From NCBI GenBank assembly GCA_029582165.1, contig CM055872.1:46884195-46948194 (forward strand): DNA of 64,000 bases, given 5' to 3'. The stretch comes from Portulaca oleracea. Its lineage: Eukaryota; Streptophyta; Magnoliopsida; Caryophyllales; Portulacaceae. Below, piece by piece: positions 41,301 to 53,229 of this stretch. Within the stretch, counting starts at the first letter, position 1; each line of letters begins with the position of its first letter. Under the pieces are notes generated by a model. That model worked only from the letters and a program-made list of their open reading frames with translations. It had not been told where the DNA came from and did not search any database. A program made the position numbers and the translations under genes.

Positions 41301-41400
41301 TCTTTGCATAACCAACTAATTAGAACTAAGTCTAATTTGTTTTCTATGTAGGTATTTTGTCATGTGTTAGCATTTATTTTTGTATTTGTTCCTCTTTCAC
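38341..41400. other. 3-kb AT-rich gene-free region
   Basis: No frame longer than background and no domain similarity. Words such as ACTTATCATG, CATAAACTTA and AACTTGCATAA recur on the plus strand without a clear period, suggesting decayed repeats. One intact MITE is embedded at 38783-38948. An A20 run closes it at 41401-41420. Confidence 0.5.
38783..38948 (+). mobile_element. hAT-like MITE, 166 bp
   Basis: Starts CATAGTTATTAAAATCTCGAT and ends in the imperfect inverted form (read inward TAAGGTTGTTAGAATTGAGAT). CTTGACCA flanks it exactly on both sides (38775-38782, 38949-38956), a perfect 8-bp duplication as made by hAT transposases. The interior is rich in GATCC/ACGATCC words. Copies of the same length are at 58773-58938, with a longer relative at 55390-55826. 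Confidence 0.93.
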
Positions 41401-41738
41401 AAAAAAAAAAAAAAAAAAAATTGAGAAAAATGTCCAAAATAAAAATAATAGGAGAAACAAAGGGAATGCACAAATTTATTTTCTTTGATGTTTTGGTGAC
41501 GAATAAAAGGGTCCAAACTCATTTGAAATGAAAAAAAAAGGAAAGAAGGAGTTGGATTAGAATAGTTAGCTCTATCATTTGTAAACTATTTTCCTTGGTT
41601 TCTCCTTATCTATGAGTTTCATATGTTTGAAATTGTATTACTCCTTATTCTTAACCTTAGCTCCATTACAACCCAAATAAATTCCTCTTGTTTTCAACTT
41701 CGCATTTGCATTCGGACGAGACTTGTGTTGAGCCCATG
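41401..41738. other. A-run and unassigned spacer
   Basis: About 20 A residues at 41401-41420 could be the tail of a retroposon, but no SINE or LINE body is recognised upstream. The rest is ordinary sequence. Confidence 0.35.
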
Positions 41739-44700
41739 TGTAACGACCCTCCTTTTCTAACGTCAAAACAGATGGTTGATTCTTTTCGCATAAAAGTGAG
41801 AGCTACCCCGAAATGTAGTCCATGTTAGAGTTTAAGAGGGGATCAAAACATTATACTCCTAAAGCACCCACAAAAGGGATGATGGGACTACTCCCTTGTA
41901 AGGTAAATATTCCCTGCTATTCCCATGCATGGAGAGGGGGCATATAATGATCATTGTGTAAGAAATTCCAGCAACAAATATTGTATTTATGTCCACACAA
42001 AAAAAAAAAAACCTCAAGCCTTCCTATAACTACTTGCTAGGAAGCGACTCCACAAACCCCCTCTCATTTTCTCTCACTCGTCCACGCCCCCACTCTATTC
42101 CATATTTCCACCGATTCTCTCTCTATAATCAGCTCAAATTATTCTCTCAGCCATAACACTCAAACACTCATCCACACTTGATAACCATGAGCATAACATA
42201 AGCTTCAAGTGGTAGAAGAAGGAGGGAGAGCTTCTAGGACGAGTTGGAGAATTCGATGGACGAATTAAGCGCTCACATTAGGTACATTTCCACCGAATCA
42301 TAGACCTTGAAAGATTATTGTTATTCTTCTCTAAAGACAAGACTCAAATACTAAAGCAAGAACAAGTCAAGAAACAACCAACATCATCCAAGGTAACGAA
42401 TCTCAAGCTCACAACCAAATAACCATACCCCTTAGGGCACAATCTTTGCTCCACTTCAAGACCCCTTTTGTAAAAACCTCCAACATAAAGATGATAGCTC
42501 TATGAATGAGGAAAACAACTCAAAAATTCGTTTAGCAAAAAAGCTGAACAAATGAGTGATTTATGGACTTTTCTTTAAGGACCTTTAAACTGAGCTACTA
42601 CCTAAAATTAGTGAGTACCACAGTTCAGTGTTGCTAAAAACTGTATTAATGCATGCAAGTTTGAGGTAATCTAAAAATATAGCCATAAACTAGACTCATT
42701 TTAGGAACTTCTTCTACTTGAATCAACTTCAAAGCTTAAGAAATGATTGAGTTATGGACTTTTCTTTGAGGACCTTTAAATTGAGCTACTGCCCGAGATC
42801 AGTGAATACTACAGTTCGATTTTGCTAAATACTGTATTAATGCATGCAAGTTTGAGGTAATATAAAAAATATGGCCTTAAACTAGATGCATTTTAGGAAC
42901 TTCTCCAACTTGCCTTCAAAGATTATGAAATGAGTGAGTTACGGACTTTTTTTTATGACCTTTAAACTGAGCTACTGCTTGAAATCAGTGAGTACCACAG
43001 TTCGGTTTTGCTAAATACTATATAATACATGCATTTTTGAGGTAATATAAATATATTGACTTACACTAGACTTATTTTAGGAACTTCTCTAACTTGAATC
43101 AACTTCAAAACTTAAGAAATGAGTGAGTTCAGGACTTTTCTTTAAGGATCTTTAAACTGAGCCACTACCTGAAATCAATGAGTACCACAGTTCGATTGTG
43201 CTAAATACTCTATTAATGCATGCAAGTTTGAGGTAATTGAAAGATATGGTCATAAACTAAACTCATTCTAGGAACTTCTGTAACTTGAATCAACTTCAAT
43301 GCTTAAGAAATGAGTGACATGTGGTGTTTTCTTTATGGGCCTTTAAAACGAGCTATTGCCCATGAATGATAAACCGGGTTGATAAAAGTCAAAGCTAACA
43401 AATGATGATCCAAAGTCCTAAAGAAACAACTATAACCTCAACGTATGTTAGGGACTTCCCTAAATGTTGATGTTATTAGAAGAGACAAGAAATGGTTGTA
43501 CAGTTTCCATTAACATCGCTACTTAATTAATTTCAAGGAACCAACGGTCAACCAAAGGTATTGGGAATTTCGATGTAGAATTTGCATGAGACAAAAATGA
43601 AAAAAAAACTCTTTAATGGCGATATGTGTCATGGGGAAGTTGGTGTCTTGAGGTTCCCTAGTTAAAGTCCAAAAGCACAAAATAACTTAAGCGTGCTAGG
43701 GGAAGCTGATGAACCAAGGATCGTCAGTCGAATCCCGAACATTGATCGATCATGACCCGAGGGTTCTCTGGCCAAGCATTAACCAAAAGATGGGTGCACC
43801 TAAATTCTCAAAATGACCGTGAATGCCTTAAAGGGAGACGTTTGAAGGGCATCACCTAGATAGCTTCTTACTCTCCTATTGTTGCCATGCAAGAATTTCA
43901 TTAATACATATGTCCTTTTACATGCTTAACTTTGTTACTAACTCGACCATATGTTTCATGATAGGTACTAGCGCTTCCGCCGCTGACCCAAAGGAATGAT
44001 AAGGAGGCATAGCAAGAAGGGATCGGGATGGAAAGGTCTTGAGATGGCCGCACCAGACGTGTTATGTTTCTTTATGACTTTCTGTATAATTGTAAAACTA
44101 ATGTTACCTTAAAAACTCGAACAGTTGTATGTTTCACCTTATGACTTTAACGCATCGGCTTCCCTGCTTAAAATTTTATGGGGTTGTACCGGACCGCTTG
44201 TTCACCCACGGGCCTTGAGAATCTTAAGGCATGCCGGGAGAAAGCCCCATCCAAGGCACACCCGACCCATTCTGGGGAACCCGAGCAAAACTCGAGGGAC
44301 CTATGGGAGTCGGAGATGATGAACCTCGGTGAATGGTTGATGGTCCCTAACGCCCCGATCAGCTAAGGCCTAGGTGGATCCTTGAACAAGCCATACATGT
44401 GTTTAAGTCACCGAACCTCGGACCATCTCGATTACCGTTAGCTAGAGATTTACACAACCTTGAGATTCGTTGAGCATCAAATGGGAGGACGATCATCTTG
44501 GCACACCAACCCATACTGAGAAACCTGAGTCTAACTCGAGGGAGTAACTATGGGAGTTGGGAACCCTTAGTCAAGATCAAGAATGGAAGTAGCCCGTATG
44601 ACCCCAAACACCAAAGGTCATGCCTACATCATTGTCAGTCTGACTCTCGCCAACCCCGGGACCGGCCTATACATTTTGTAAGAATCAAAGTCCTCCATCT

Positions 44701-44760
44701 AAAATGAATGGGACTAGGAAGACACCTCAGTGACTAACAAAACACAAGAAAAAAAGATCG
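41739..44760 (+). repeat. Probable long LTR or LTR-derived region
   Basis: A TGTAACGACCCTCC start at 41739 resembles LTR starts of chromovirus-type elements, followed by an A-run, CT-rich leader-like sequence (42060-42130) and non-coding sequence with the 190-base tandem array at 42553-43330. From about 44220 to 44580 a segment with ACACCCGACCCATTCTGGGG and AACTCGAGGGA is loosely duplicated (44225-44310 and 44497-44570). No internal coding region and no partner LTR is found, so solo LTR is a guess. Confidence 0.35.
42553..43400 (+). repeat. 190-base tandem repeat, five copies
   Basis: TGAGTGAGTTAYGGACTTTT-type starts lie at 42553, 42744, 42931, 43120 and 43311, spacing 187-191 bases. Each unit continues with ACCTTTAAACTGAGCTACT, CAGTGAGTACCACAGTTCG, CTAAATACTGTATTAATGCA and CTAGACTCATTTTAGGAACT. 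The fifth copy breaks off after about 60 bases. Copies are diverged and non-coding. Confidence 0.93.
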
Positions 44761-45119
44761 GGTCTCTTGAAGTTACCTCAGTGAATATAGCTTTAGTATA
44801 CCTTCATAATTTTAAACATATGAGTGGTTTGAGTGAATATTCCACATTACCCTTAAAGTGATGTTCCACAAGACCATATTTTAGTTTCTATTTGTGAAAG
44901 GTTAGCACTTGACAACACACTTGATTTGATTTGATTCTCTTATCTTCCCAAAGAGTCTCTTGAAGTTGAACTTCAAAAAAATACCCCCTAATCTCTTTTT
45001 AAATTGCTTTGCAATGCTTTTTGAAGATCTTGGATTGAACTTAGAATGGTAATTACTTTTGGATCCGAGTTTGAGGAGGTGGAGCGTGTCGCAATAAGAG
45101 AATGGGAATAACCTTGCTT

Positions 45120-46085
45120 GAGTATGGAGATGATGTTGAATGATGATAATAGTTCTTCACTGAAATTAATAATCATAATCCAAGAGAAAGATAGTAATCA
45201 AGCTTGGAACACCAAAGGAATTGGATATGAACTTGGATAAAGGTTAGGCCACCACCAAGAACCAGCAATCCACCATGAACTTGATAAAGGAAGGAAATGC
45301 ACCATAAATTCAATAAAGGAGAGACTTGCAACACTACCATAACATAGCAATTATAGGTAAAGTAAACAAGATTTAGGTGTAAATGAGAGCCATTAGCTTC
45401 TTCATTCTATTCATAAGCAAATTATTCAAAAGTCCCTTATAAAAAATAACCAAGAGGTATTTGCAGGGAGAGGGGTTAATAACATAATTTAAAACCGGAT
45501 CAGAGTCGTTGCAGCCATGACATCTTGGCTTGGGCAAGGGGTCAACCCCACGAGGGATCCTTTATGGGTGTGACGTCGTAAGTCGCGACTATAACACAAT
45601 AATGGGTTCTCCAAGACATCGTTGAGTCGCAGTCGCGACCATGGGCGTCGCAGTCGTGACTCGCTTCAAAGAAGAATCTGTTGCGGGTGTGACGAGCTGG
45701 TCATGGGCATAACGGTCTTGATAAGGTGTCACGGTCATGACAGATGTATTACGGTCTTGACGAGTTGCAATCTCAAAAAGGAGGGAATGAGGGAAAGCGG
45801 TTGTAACCAAGTCACAGTGACGCCCCATCTTCCAGCCAACTTTCACTCCCAAAGAGTGTCACGGTCAAGACCATGGTGGTCACGCCCGTGATGTGGCTTC
45901 CGACCTTCACCCGTTACTAAACTCACTACCAACACCACCCTCCCGAGCCCCTCCTTTGTTATTTATTTCGCGATGAAAAGGACATCCACCAAGAGGGCAT
46001 CCTGACCCATTAAAGGGATGGTCGTGATAGTTTCTTCCGGTCCCGGGTCCACCTTAAATGGACTCAACACCCGACTCGGAAGAGA
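45120..46085 (-). repeat. Diverged LTR related to 17173-18263, reverse orientation
   Basis: ACCAAAGGAATTGGATATGA followed by TTGGATAAAGG, CCACCACCAA, CCACCATGA, AAAGGAARR and AATAAAGGA-RGACTTGC matches the reverse complement of the pyrimidine-rich part of the LTRs at 17930-18080. A short-palindrome array at 45545-45895 takes the same relative position as the array in those LTRs. The start side near 46040-46085 (CCCGGGTCC, CACCCGACTC) is only weakly similar. Probably a solo or truncated LTR of a sister family. Confidence 0.6.
45545..45895. repeat. Short-palindrome array (GTCGCGAC / GTCACGGTCATGAC type)
   Basis: Words include AAGTCGCGACT, AGTCGCAGTCGCGACC, GTCGCAGTCGTGAC, GTGTCACGGTCATGAC, GTGTCACGGTCAAGACC and GTCACGCCCGTGAT. 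The half-sites are like those in the other arrays but the centres differ. Confidence 0.8.
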
Positions 46086-46643
46086 ATTTGATCGGGATTG
46101 TCAAAGGAGGGTTGAGAGGATTTAACGACCATAGATTTTGAAGCTCAGGCCCTTTCTTCGAGATGGTGCAGGAGGTCCTTCAAGTACTCCGGCTTTTCAA
46201 TGACTTGCTTGAGGACAAGCAACATATTAGAACGAGGAAGTTTAAGAAGCTACAAAAACATACTATTTTTGAGATATGTTTTATGAATTTCGATATAATT
46301 TCTTGGAAAATTTGCTTAGTCTATATTGATAAATGATGGCTTTTCCACTGTTTCGTTGAACTTGCAAAAATAGATTTTTGGAACAATTTGTGCATGAAAA
46401 ACTTGCTTTTTGCATGGTTTATTTTAGAAATATCAAGTGGTCTAAAAGAATATAGCTGACATGATGATTGTGCATCTAGTTTCGTTATGTTGAAGGGTTG
46501 ACATACTCATACAATATAGCTCACATGATGACTTGAATAAGATAAGTTGCTTTAATTATTCTATATGTTAAGCCTAAGAGTTCTTTCTTATTCAACATTC
46601 CCTATTTGCATGAAATTTAGTAACCTGCATTCATGATTTTATA
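46086..46643. other. Spacer left of the Reina element
   Basis: No gene or repeat recognised in this AT-rich stretch before the LTR. Confidence 0.4.
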
Positions 46644-47841
46644 TGTAGATTAAGTTTTGAAGGTCTAATGCATGTGTTATCTTAATCTGTTGGAATACTC
46701 AAGCAGCACATCAGGGGGGTTTGTAACCTCCATTCAGCTACTTTGAAACATCTTTGGAGGGAAGGCCCTACAAAAGTTTTGAAGGTCAATATATATGGTG
46801 TTTCATGGCCTAGGGTTAGACATGGAGGAGCGGCTTGGCCTTAGTGACAATACTCAGTTTCTTAAAATAGGTTTTTGAAGAACCCCAGCCTTAACAGGTA
46901 GGGTTCTTGAGGCTCGTGCAAGCTGCATGGGTTATCTTAATGGATGCTCTTGGCTTCCTTGTATTCCTTGGTGTTCCTAGTATCTATAATCGTGGACTGC
47001 AATCTACTACTATCCTTGGTCATTTTCTACAGCCCCAACAACCGAAGGCAGTCACTAAAAGAGGACAATTGAGCAGTTAAGGGAATTTCAGCATCAATTG
47101 CGGTCTCTTTGGCCATTTTTCACTTTGATCAAGTTACCTTAGTAACTATTTGTCACAGAAAGCACTCAGAAGATCCTAGTGTTATTTAGCTTAAGTACAT
47201 CACAACAAGAAGCTAGAAAACCATCTGTTGAACCAATGGGAAGCAGTCAGGCAGCAATTAGAGTTTTTTGGCTTCTTGCAGTCATAATCGATGTAATTAT
47301 GTATGTAATTAACTTTAGGTTGCTCATTTGGATGTGATTATATGTAATTTAGGCTAATTCGAGGTTTCTTTACACTTAGGAAACCTCACTAGCTCATCTA
47401 AGCAAGATGGTTGCTTGCGTGCTTGCTTACTGTTTTTTAGAAAAAGCTTCTGTAAACCATTTCCAGCATTCGAGTTTATGAAATTAGTGAAGCTTTGATG
47501 CTCGTCTTTTGTTTGTGAGTGTTCTAAGAACTCTCATTCTTCTACTTTACTAACTAAGCCCTACCATGCTTAGCAGGTGATAAGTAGAGCTTGGTTCATA
47601 CTTGGAGTGGTGTGGTCCGTATCTCTAAGTGTGAATTGAGTTTCGCCCTTGTGTTTTCCAGCTATGGTGTGGTCTGTATTAGCTTAGGCATAAGTTATAT
47701 CCTTTTCTTTCTTTGTTTTCCTTTCCTTAATGTTGTATTTGATTCCAAAGTCAGTTTAGTTAATTAGCAATAAGGTCTCTGTTGGTGTTTTGATGTGGTC
47801 CAGCTCTTTGCACTCTCATTCTTTGAGCTACACATACATCA
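46644..47841 (+). repeat. 5' LTR of Reina element
   Basis: Shares long blocks with 59121-60360, such as GCAGCACATCAGGGGG, GGAGGAGCGGCTTGGC, TAGGGTTCTTGAGGCTCGTG and the end CACATACATCA. The first about 60 bases differ from the 3' LTR by a deletion or replacement. Numerous substitutions imply an old insertion. Confidence 0.88.
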
Positions 47842-47845
47842 GCTT

Positions 47846-47857
47846 TGGTATCATAGT
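47846..47857 (+). promoter_or_regulatory. Decayed primer binding site (tRNA-Met)
   Basis: TGGTATCATAGT, four bases after the LTR, matches the tRNA-Met site TGGTATCAGAGC except at two positions. Confidence 0.75.
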
Positions 47858-48013
47858 TGTTTGACTCTCTTACGAGGTGCTTCTTACTATAGTAATTATG
47901 TGAAGCAACAAGACAACTAAAAAAGTAACAGAACATGCCTTATGAGAGAAGGCTGAGTTGGAGAAGCATGTTAATATTTAAATGATCAGTTAAAACATTA
48001 TCTGTATCTGAAG

Positions 48014-48616
48014 ATGAGTAGTTTGAAGGATGAGCTTGAGTTTGAAGAGGAGGATGCTTCTTTCATCAATCCTTTTGCTGAAGAAGAGGAGTTGCAGAGT
48101 AGTACTAGAAGGGGACCCTGGAAGAAGAAGGCTTGAATGGATGATAAATTAGATTTCAAAGTGGATATTCCTGAATTTGAAGGTCAGTCGGATGCGGAGG
48201 TGTTTCTTGATTGGATACAAACTGTAGAGAGGGTGTTTGATCTCAAGGAGGTTTCTGATGAAAAGAAGGTGAAGTTAATAGCTCTTAAGCGTAAGAAGCA
48301 TGCCCCTATATGGTGGACCAATCTGCAGAATAGTAGAGTAAAGAGAGAGAAGGAGGAAATGAAGACATGGGAGAAACTAAGGAAAAGCTGTTGGCCAAGT
48401 TCTTACCTTCCAGTTATCTGAGGGATAACTATGGCAAGTCGCAACAGCTGGTGCGAGGAAGCAGCTTTGTAGAGGAGTATACAAAGGAGTTTGAGCACCT
48501 ATTTGGAGATGTGATCTAAAGGAGAATGAACACATGTATTGGTGAGGTTTTTGACAGGAATGAATGAAAGTATCAAGAATATAGTATAGATACACCCATA
48601 TAACACCTTAGATGAG
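48014..48616 (+). pseudogene. Reina gag, N-terminal part
   Basis: An ATG at 48014 opens a short acidic frame that ends at a TGA near 48132. The following frame 48137-48421 reads FKVDIPEFEGQSDAEVFLDW, IQTVERVFDLKE, then KHAPIWWTNLQ, the gag domain of Reina-like elements and a relative of the gag at 18613. Further frameshifts occur near 48415 and a stop near 48517. The Athila element is inserted right after TTAGATGAG at 48616. Confidence 0.8.
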
Positions 48617-50221
48617 TGTTTAGTCCCGATTTTGGGCCTAAATAACGCCTTTCGGCTTGCTCTTTAGGCTCGTTTCCAAGCCTTTTCCTTCGTTTTTATT
48701 AGCTTTTTAGTTGTTTTGTAGGTTTTCGCGCTTTTGGAGCAAATACATGGAATATGGGCTAAAATTAGGCTTTTTAGGGAATCCCGAGCGATATCCCGAG
48801 CCTAAGCCGAGCCGAGATCCAAGGCGGAGTCGACCCGGGATCATTTTCCCAAGTTTTGATAGAATCAGGTTCATGGCACCCGCTATAGCCATCGTGCGCG
48901 CCACAACTGAAGGAGAGGAAGAAGGCTCGTGACAGAAACGGTCGCCGTTACAAAAGAGGTCGCACCGCGACTCGGTGACCAAGATGGACAAGGGATTTCT
49001 AGCAGGGGGACATTGCGCCCGCTACCCTGAGATTCGCACGCCAGCGAACTGCTCGGCCAGAAGGAGATCGCGCCCGTCGACTGGAAGATGTCGCCCGCTG
49101 TCTCATGAACACCAAAAACGCCTCACCACTTTTCGCAGGACCGCGACCGCGACGGGGTAGATCGCGCCCGCGATCTCCCTAATTTTGCGTGATGCTTCGG
49201 CTCTGGACATTGCGTTTTGGGTAGAAGTTATGCCTTGTATATATAGCTCCTTGGCTGCGATTTTAAGGGGGGATTCCATTCTATCTTTTAGACTTTATAT
49301 TCAACCTTGTATTAGGAGTTTTAGAGAGAGATTAGTCTAGGGATTTGGTGTATTTTGGTTTGTAATCAAGATTGGAGGACTCAACAATTAAGAGATTGCT
49401 TTGGATCATCCTTTCCATTGTTCTTCCTTGCTCTTCCACTGCATTTGATAAGTTTCTTCTTCCCTAAACTCTACTTTATCTTGCTAATTACTTCAATTGC
49501 TTGTTAATTGCTTTCCTTGCTTTTTAATTGCTTTGATTGTCTCTTATTTGTGTTGTTTGTCTTTTGATTGTTGGTTGATGATAGAAATCATGTTTAGGGT
49601 TGGTTTTGTTGATGTTGGTAGCACAGTTATGATGAGTAGTGGCTAGAACCCTAGTGGGTTAGGGGCTAATTAAGGGTGTGAATAGGTAATTAGGAATGGG
49701 TTAGCAATTTTAGTGAGTAATTAGGTAGGAAATCACTTTCCCACTCCAATCCTTCCCTCAAGTGGCGTGTATTTGGGTCCGAAAGCTCCCGAATACATCC
49801 AACACTTGGGTTGGAATGTTGGAGTTGGGATAGTTAATGCTCACCCACGAAAGTGGTGGGAGGTTAACTAGGGAATGTCGTTTCATTAACCCTCCGGGTC
49901 CGTGGTGGACTTTGGGGAAGTTAATCCGGGCTATCCTCGTGAGAGGAAGCGCGGTTGGTATTTTCTAACGGAATTGCCACTTGATTGTCCTCTCTTGTTG
50001 CAAAACCTGTTTCCTTATTCCCGTTTGCATCTCGAAAAGCCCCCAAAACCCATTGTTTCACCTTGACTGACCCTAGTTTGTTTCCTTGCTTTGTGATCTC
50101 CTTCAACCCGTTGCTTTACCTTAGCCATCTTAGGCCCGACTTAGACTGAGTTCCTTAGCCTAGGCCCCTAGCTCCTCGAGAAGAACGATACAAAAAACCG
50201 GAGTTGCAAAACCACGTTACA
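48617..50221 (+). repeat. 5' LTR of Athila-type element
   Basis: Nearly co-linear with 53230-54854. A palindrome-word array lies at 48930-49180, and a TATA-like TATATATAG at 49236-49244 is followed by leader-type sequence. Confidence 0.93.
48930..49180. repeat. Short-palindrome array in Athila LTR
   Basis: Words include GTCGCACCGCGAC, TTGCGCCCGCTA, GATCGCGCCCGTCGAC, GACCGCGACCGCGAC and AGATCGCGCCCGCGATCT, the last nearly a perfect palindrome. The partner array is at 53540-53805, where several words differ in sequence from the first LTR. Confidence 0.85.
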
Positions 50222-50224
50222 CAA

Positions 50225-50243
50225 AATGGCGCCGTTGCCGGCG
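50225..50243 (+). promoter_or_regulatory. Primer binding site (Athila type, TGGCGCC)
   Basis: TGGCGCCGTTGCCGG begins four bases after the LTR. This is the usual primer-site sequence of Athila/Tat elements, generally attributed to tRNA-Asp. Confidence 0.88.
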
Positions 50244-50371
50244 AGCAAGTGCCCCTAGCTTAGTTTCTTGGTCTTGAGTTGTTTAAGATTGCGTTCATGC
50301 TATAAATTAGTTTGTCCCAATTCCTATATATTTGATGCTTCTCTATTTCTTGTAGGAGGTTTCGAGTTCTA

Positions 50372-51112
50372 ATGGCTGAGGGCCAAGCTGGTTCACCTCG
50401 TACCCTTCTATCATATGTCGTTCCATCATTGGGTACGGGAGGCAACCTGATCACTTTACCACCATTACCACCCGATGTCGTGTTTGAGTTCAAACCGTAC
50501 TTGCTTGAAGTTTTTCCAAGCAATCAGTTTTATGGAGACAAATCCGAGAGTCCTATTGCGCATTTCGAGAAATTTGAAGATCGGATTAGTTTCATGCAAG
50601 TTCCTGGCTTATCTTCAGAATTCATGAAATTGAAGCTCTTTCCTCTAACTCTTACAGGGAAAGAGAAGACATGGCTTCAAACGTGCCCTCTTGGCACTTA
50701 TTCTTCATGGGAGGTACTTAAAAGAGATTTCCTGTACAGATTCTTCCTAGCTGATGAAACTTATAGACTCCGGCAAGTTATTATGTCTTTCAAGCAAGAA
50801 CCCGGAGAGGAGCCTTATGAGGCTTGGGGGAGATTCAAAAGTCTTCAATGCCAATGTCCGCATCACAATTTACCGAATTGGATGCTACTTCAACACTTTT
50901 ATTATGGGCTTTGTGGTTCGTTCAAAGAGTCTATTGATCGTGCATCCGGAGGGATGTTACTAAAGAAGACTGTGGAGGAAACCTACATTTTTCTACATGA
51001 GCTATCTCAAAATGTGCCTAGTTGGGGAGATGACCAAAATTCAGGAAATGGGGATTATTCCTTGGAACACAACCCCACTATCAAGCTTCTAATGGCCACC
51101 GTCCTTGATTGA
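50372..51112 (+). CDS. Athila gag, capsid region, 246 aa
   Basis: The ATG at 50372 opens an intact frame to the TGA at 51110. From about residue 38, FEFKPYLLEVF and NQFYGDKSESPIAHFEKFED start the Athila-type gag domain, continuing with LKLFPLTLTGKEKTWLQ, FLYRFFLADETYRLRQ and a FYYGLCGSFKESIDRASGG stretch. Length is about half of a full Athila gag; the rest follows in 51113-52105 after the stop. It would form RNA-packaging particles. The start is chosen as the first ATG after the leader. Confidence 0.85.
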   Translation: MAEGQAGSPRTLLSYVVPSLGTGGNLITLPPLPPDVVFEFKPYLLEVFPSNQFYGDKSESPIAHFEKFEDRISFMQVPGLSSEFMKLKLFPLTLTGKEKTWLQTCPLGTYSSWEVLKRDFLYRFFLADETYRLRQVIMSFKQEPGEEPYEAWGRFKSLQCQCPHHNLPNWMLLQHFYYGLCGSFKESIDRASGGMLLKKTVEETYIFLHELSQNVPSWGDDQNSGNGDYSLEHNPTIKLLMATVLD

Positions 51113-52105
51113 CAAAAGAAGATGGTGAATGATGAAGTTTCCAACTAGTTGAACCTAACCCGAGGTATGCAAACCTTTGCATCCACTCCAGTTCCTATTA
51201 TGCATACTTATAAGTTGTGTTTTGGTCCACATCATGAGCATCAATGTAATGAGTATTATCAAGTAGAGCACGTGAATGCTATCTATTCCAACCAACTTTA
51301 CTCTCATTCTTATGAAGATCATGATCCTAGTTATACCACATTTGTCAATCCTGTGTTCGATCCTGTTTCTCAATTTTATGACCATCATGCATATTTTCAA
51401 GAAGAGTTCTCACATCAATCCATCCCACAACCTCAATTTTCTCAACCATCCCAAGATTCTATGATTGAAAAGTTGTTGGAATAAATTGTGGCTAATCAAG
51501 AAAGTGAGGAGGCTCGTCTTAGAGACGTTGAAACCCAAATGACCCAAGTTGCTCAACAAATATACCTTTCTCAACCCATTCAACCTCAACCTATCCAAGG
51601 GGAACAAGTTGATGTTATTACCCTAAGGAGTGGAAGAAAAATTGAAGAACCTATGGTAGTGGAGGAGAATGTGGAAGAGGAGAGATCTTTGGGAGAGAAT
51701 GAGGGAGTTGTGGCGGAGAACAATGAAGAGGAGGACTTAGAAGTTGAGCAAAGCATAGTTGAGGAGAAGGAGAATGATGTTGTGGTTAATGAGGTCGAGG
51801 ATGAGGAAAAAGAGAAGTTGGAAGAGAGGGTAGAGCTTGAAAAAAACGAGAGAAAGGGGAGGAAGTCTTGAAGGGAGATAATCATGAAAACCCATTGGAG
51901 ATACCAATTCCATATAGACCACCAGTACCTTTTCCTGGGTGATTGATTAACATAAAGATGAGGCGAAATTTGTGCGATTTATTGATATGTTGAAGAAACT
52001 CCAAGTCAATATTCATTTTCTTAATGCCATGGCGGAGGTCCTTTCTTTCAAGAAACATCTTAATGACCACTTAACAAACAAAAGGAGAATCAAAAAGTTG
52101 TGAAA
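51113..52105 (+). pseudogene. Athila gag C-terminal region, broken
   Basis: Frames 51149-51484 and 51488-51871 follow with a stop between them near 51482. They include CFGPHHEHQCN (a degenerate zinc-finger position), DVITLRSGRKIEEP, which matches the LRSG motif of Athila polyproteins, and a long Glu/Val-rich acidic stretch. After 51871 frame-shifted remnants RPPVPFPG, then KFVRFIDMLKKLQVNIHFLNAM, mark the segment just before protease. A TGA ends it near 52102 and pol is absent. Confidence 0.8.
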
Positions 52106-53229
52106 AATCTCTTAAGTTTTCTGTTTTTCTTTAGTTTTTGCCTTGTTTTTAGAATCGCGTAGTAAATGGCTCGAAGTCGTTGTTAATCTTCTTAAAAGAA
52201 GCCGGTAGGAGCGTTGTAGGCCCTAGTCCGAGTGTTGCCATGACTTATCTAATTAGACTCCCTTCATTGATTGCAAAATGAGGTTCTTGTTGTTTTTCAC
52301 TTCCTCTTTGAAACCGTGAGACCTTAGTTTTTCACCCTCGAGCTTGTTGAAAAAGTGAAACCTAATTAATTTGAATTAATTGGTTTGTGTCGGTCAAACC
52401 CGGCATTAACCATCATAAAGTTAGTCTACCTACATGGGACCGGTATGAGCGGTACGGCGCTCTTACCCCTTAAGCACTTCATTTTCGTAATGATGAGGCG
52501 TATGGAAAAGACCATGTTGGGAGAGTAAACCCCATTATGGGCCGTTCAATTCCCGAAAAACAAACGCGGACCTTTGTTAAGTTATATTGAAATGTTGGGC
52601 CTTAAATTCTAAAACCCAACCCAAGTGAAAGTTAATTGCTAATGAAGTGAGGAGTCTTTCCTTGCGTCTCCTGCGGCCCTCACCAAGCCAAGGGCGACAC
52701 AAGCATGGGAGGGCGACTCTTTGGTTAATCTTGTTCACTTTGAAATGAGCTCGGGTGATTTTTGCTATGGATCAATCGGGCTCAACTAGGATACACTAGC
52801 ACTTTTGCACAAAGGACCTTGTCTTGTAGGATGCATTTGGGAGTCGAAAATCTCAAAGAGTGGCAATGCTTTGGATTAGGTGTCCTTGATATGCTTGTAT
52901 CCGCTCCATTTTGTTGATTAGCCTTGATTTCTTATAGTTGATTGCATGATTCTTTTAACAAGCAAGTTCTGTCTTTCTTTCTCTTTCGAGCTTTGTTTTG
53001 TTTTTCACCTCTTTTCTCTCCTTTTCCCTTTCTCTTTGGCTTTTGTTGGTATAACCGCTACAAACCCTCACGAGACCACCTCGTCCAACTGGGCTACCAG
53101 GGGGTTTAAAGGGCTTGGTGCATACGCTAAATGCACTCGTTTCCTCCCACGACAGAGGAGTTGGTGTTAGTTTTTCGTTTGTTTTCATTTTGTGTTGCTC
53201 GGGATGAGCAAAAGTTCAAGTGTGGGGGG
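52106..53229. other. Athila internal non-coding region and polypurine tract
   Basis: About 1.1 kb without coding similarity where pol would be expected, with ordinary plant UTR-like composition. It ends with AAGTGTGGGGGG, the purine tract before the 3' LTR. Small frames are not supported by any domain. Confidence 0.7.

Noticed and set aside
41401..41420. SINE or processed pseudogene tail (A20)
   Set aside because: No A/B boxes, coding relic or target duplication could be found upstream.
45589..45891. Cys/Arg-rich frames on both strands
   Set aside because: They translate the short-palindrome array, which gives similar composition on both strands.
51488..51871. Stand-alone Glu/Val-rich protein of 127 aa
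   Set aside because: It carries the Athila LRSG motif and continues the gag frame, so it is the broken gag C-terminus.
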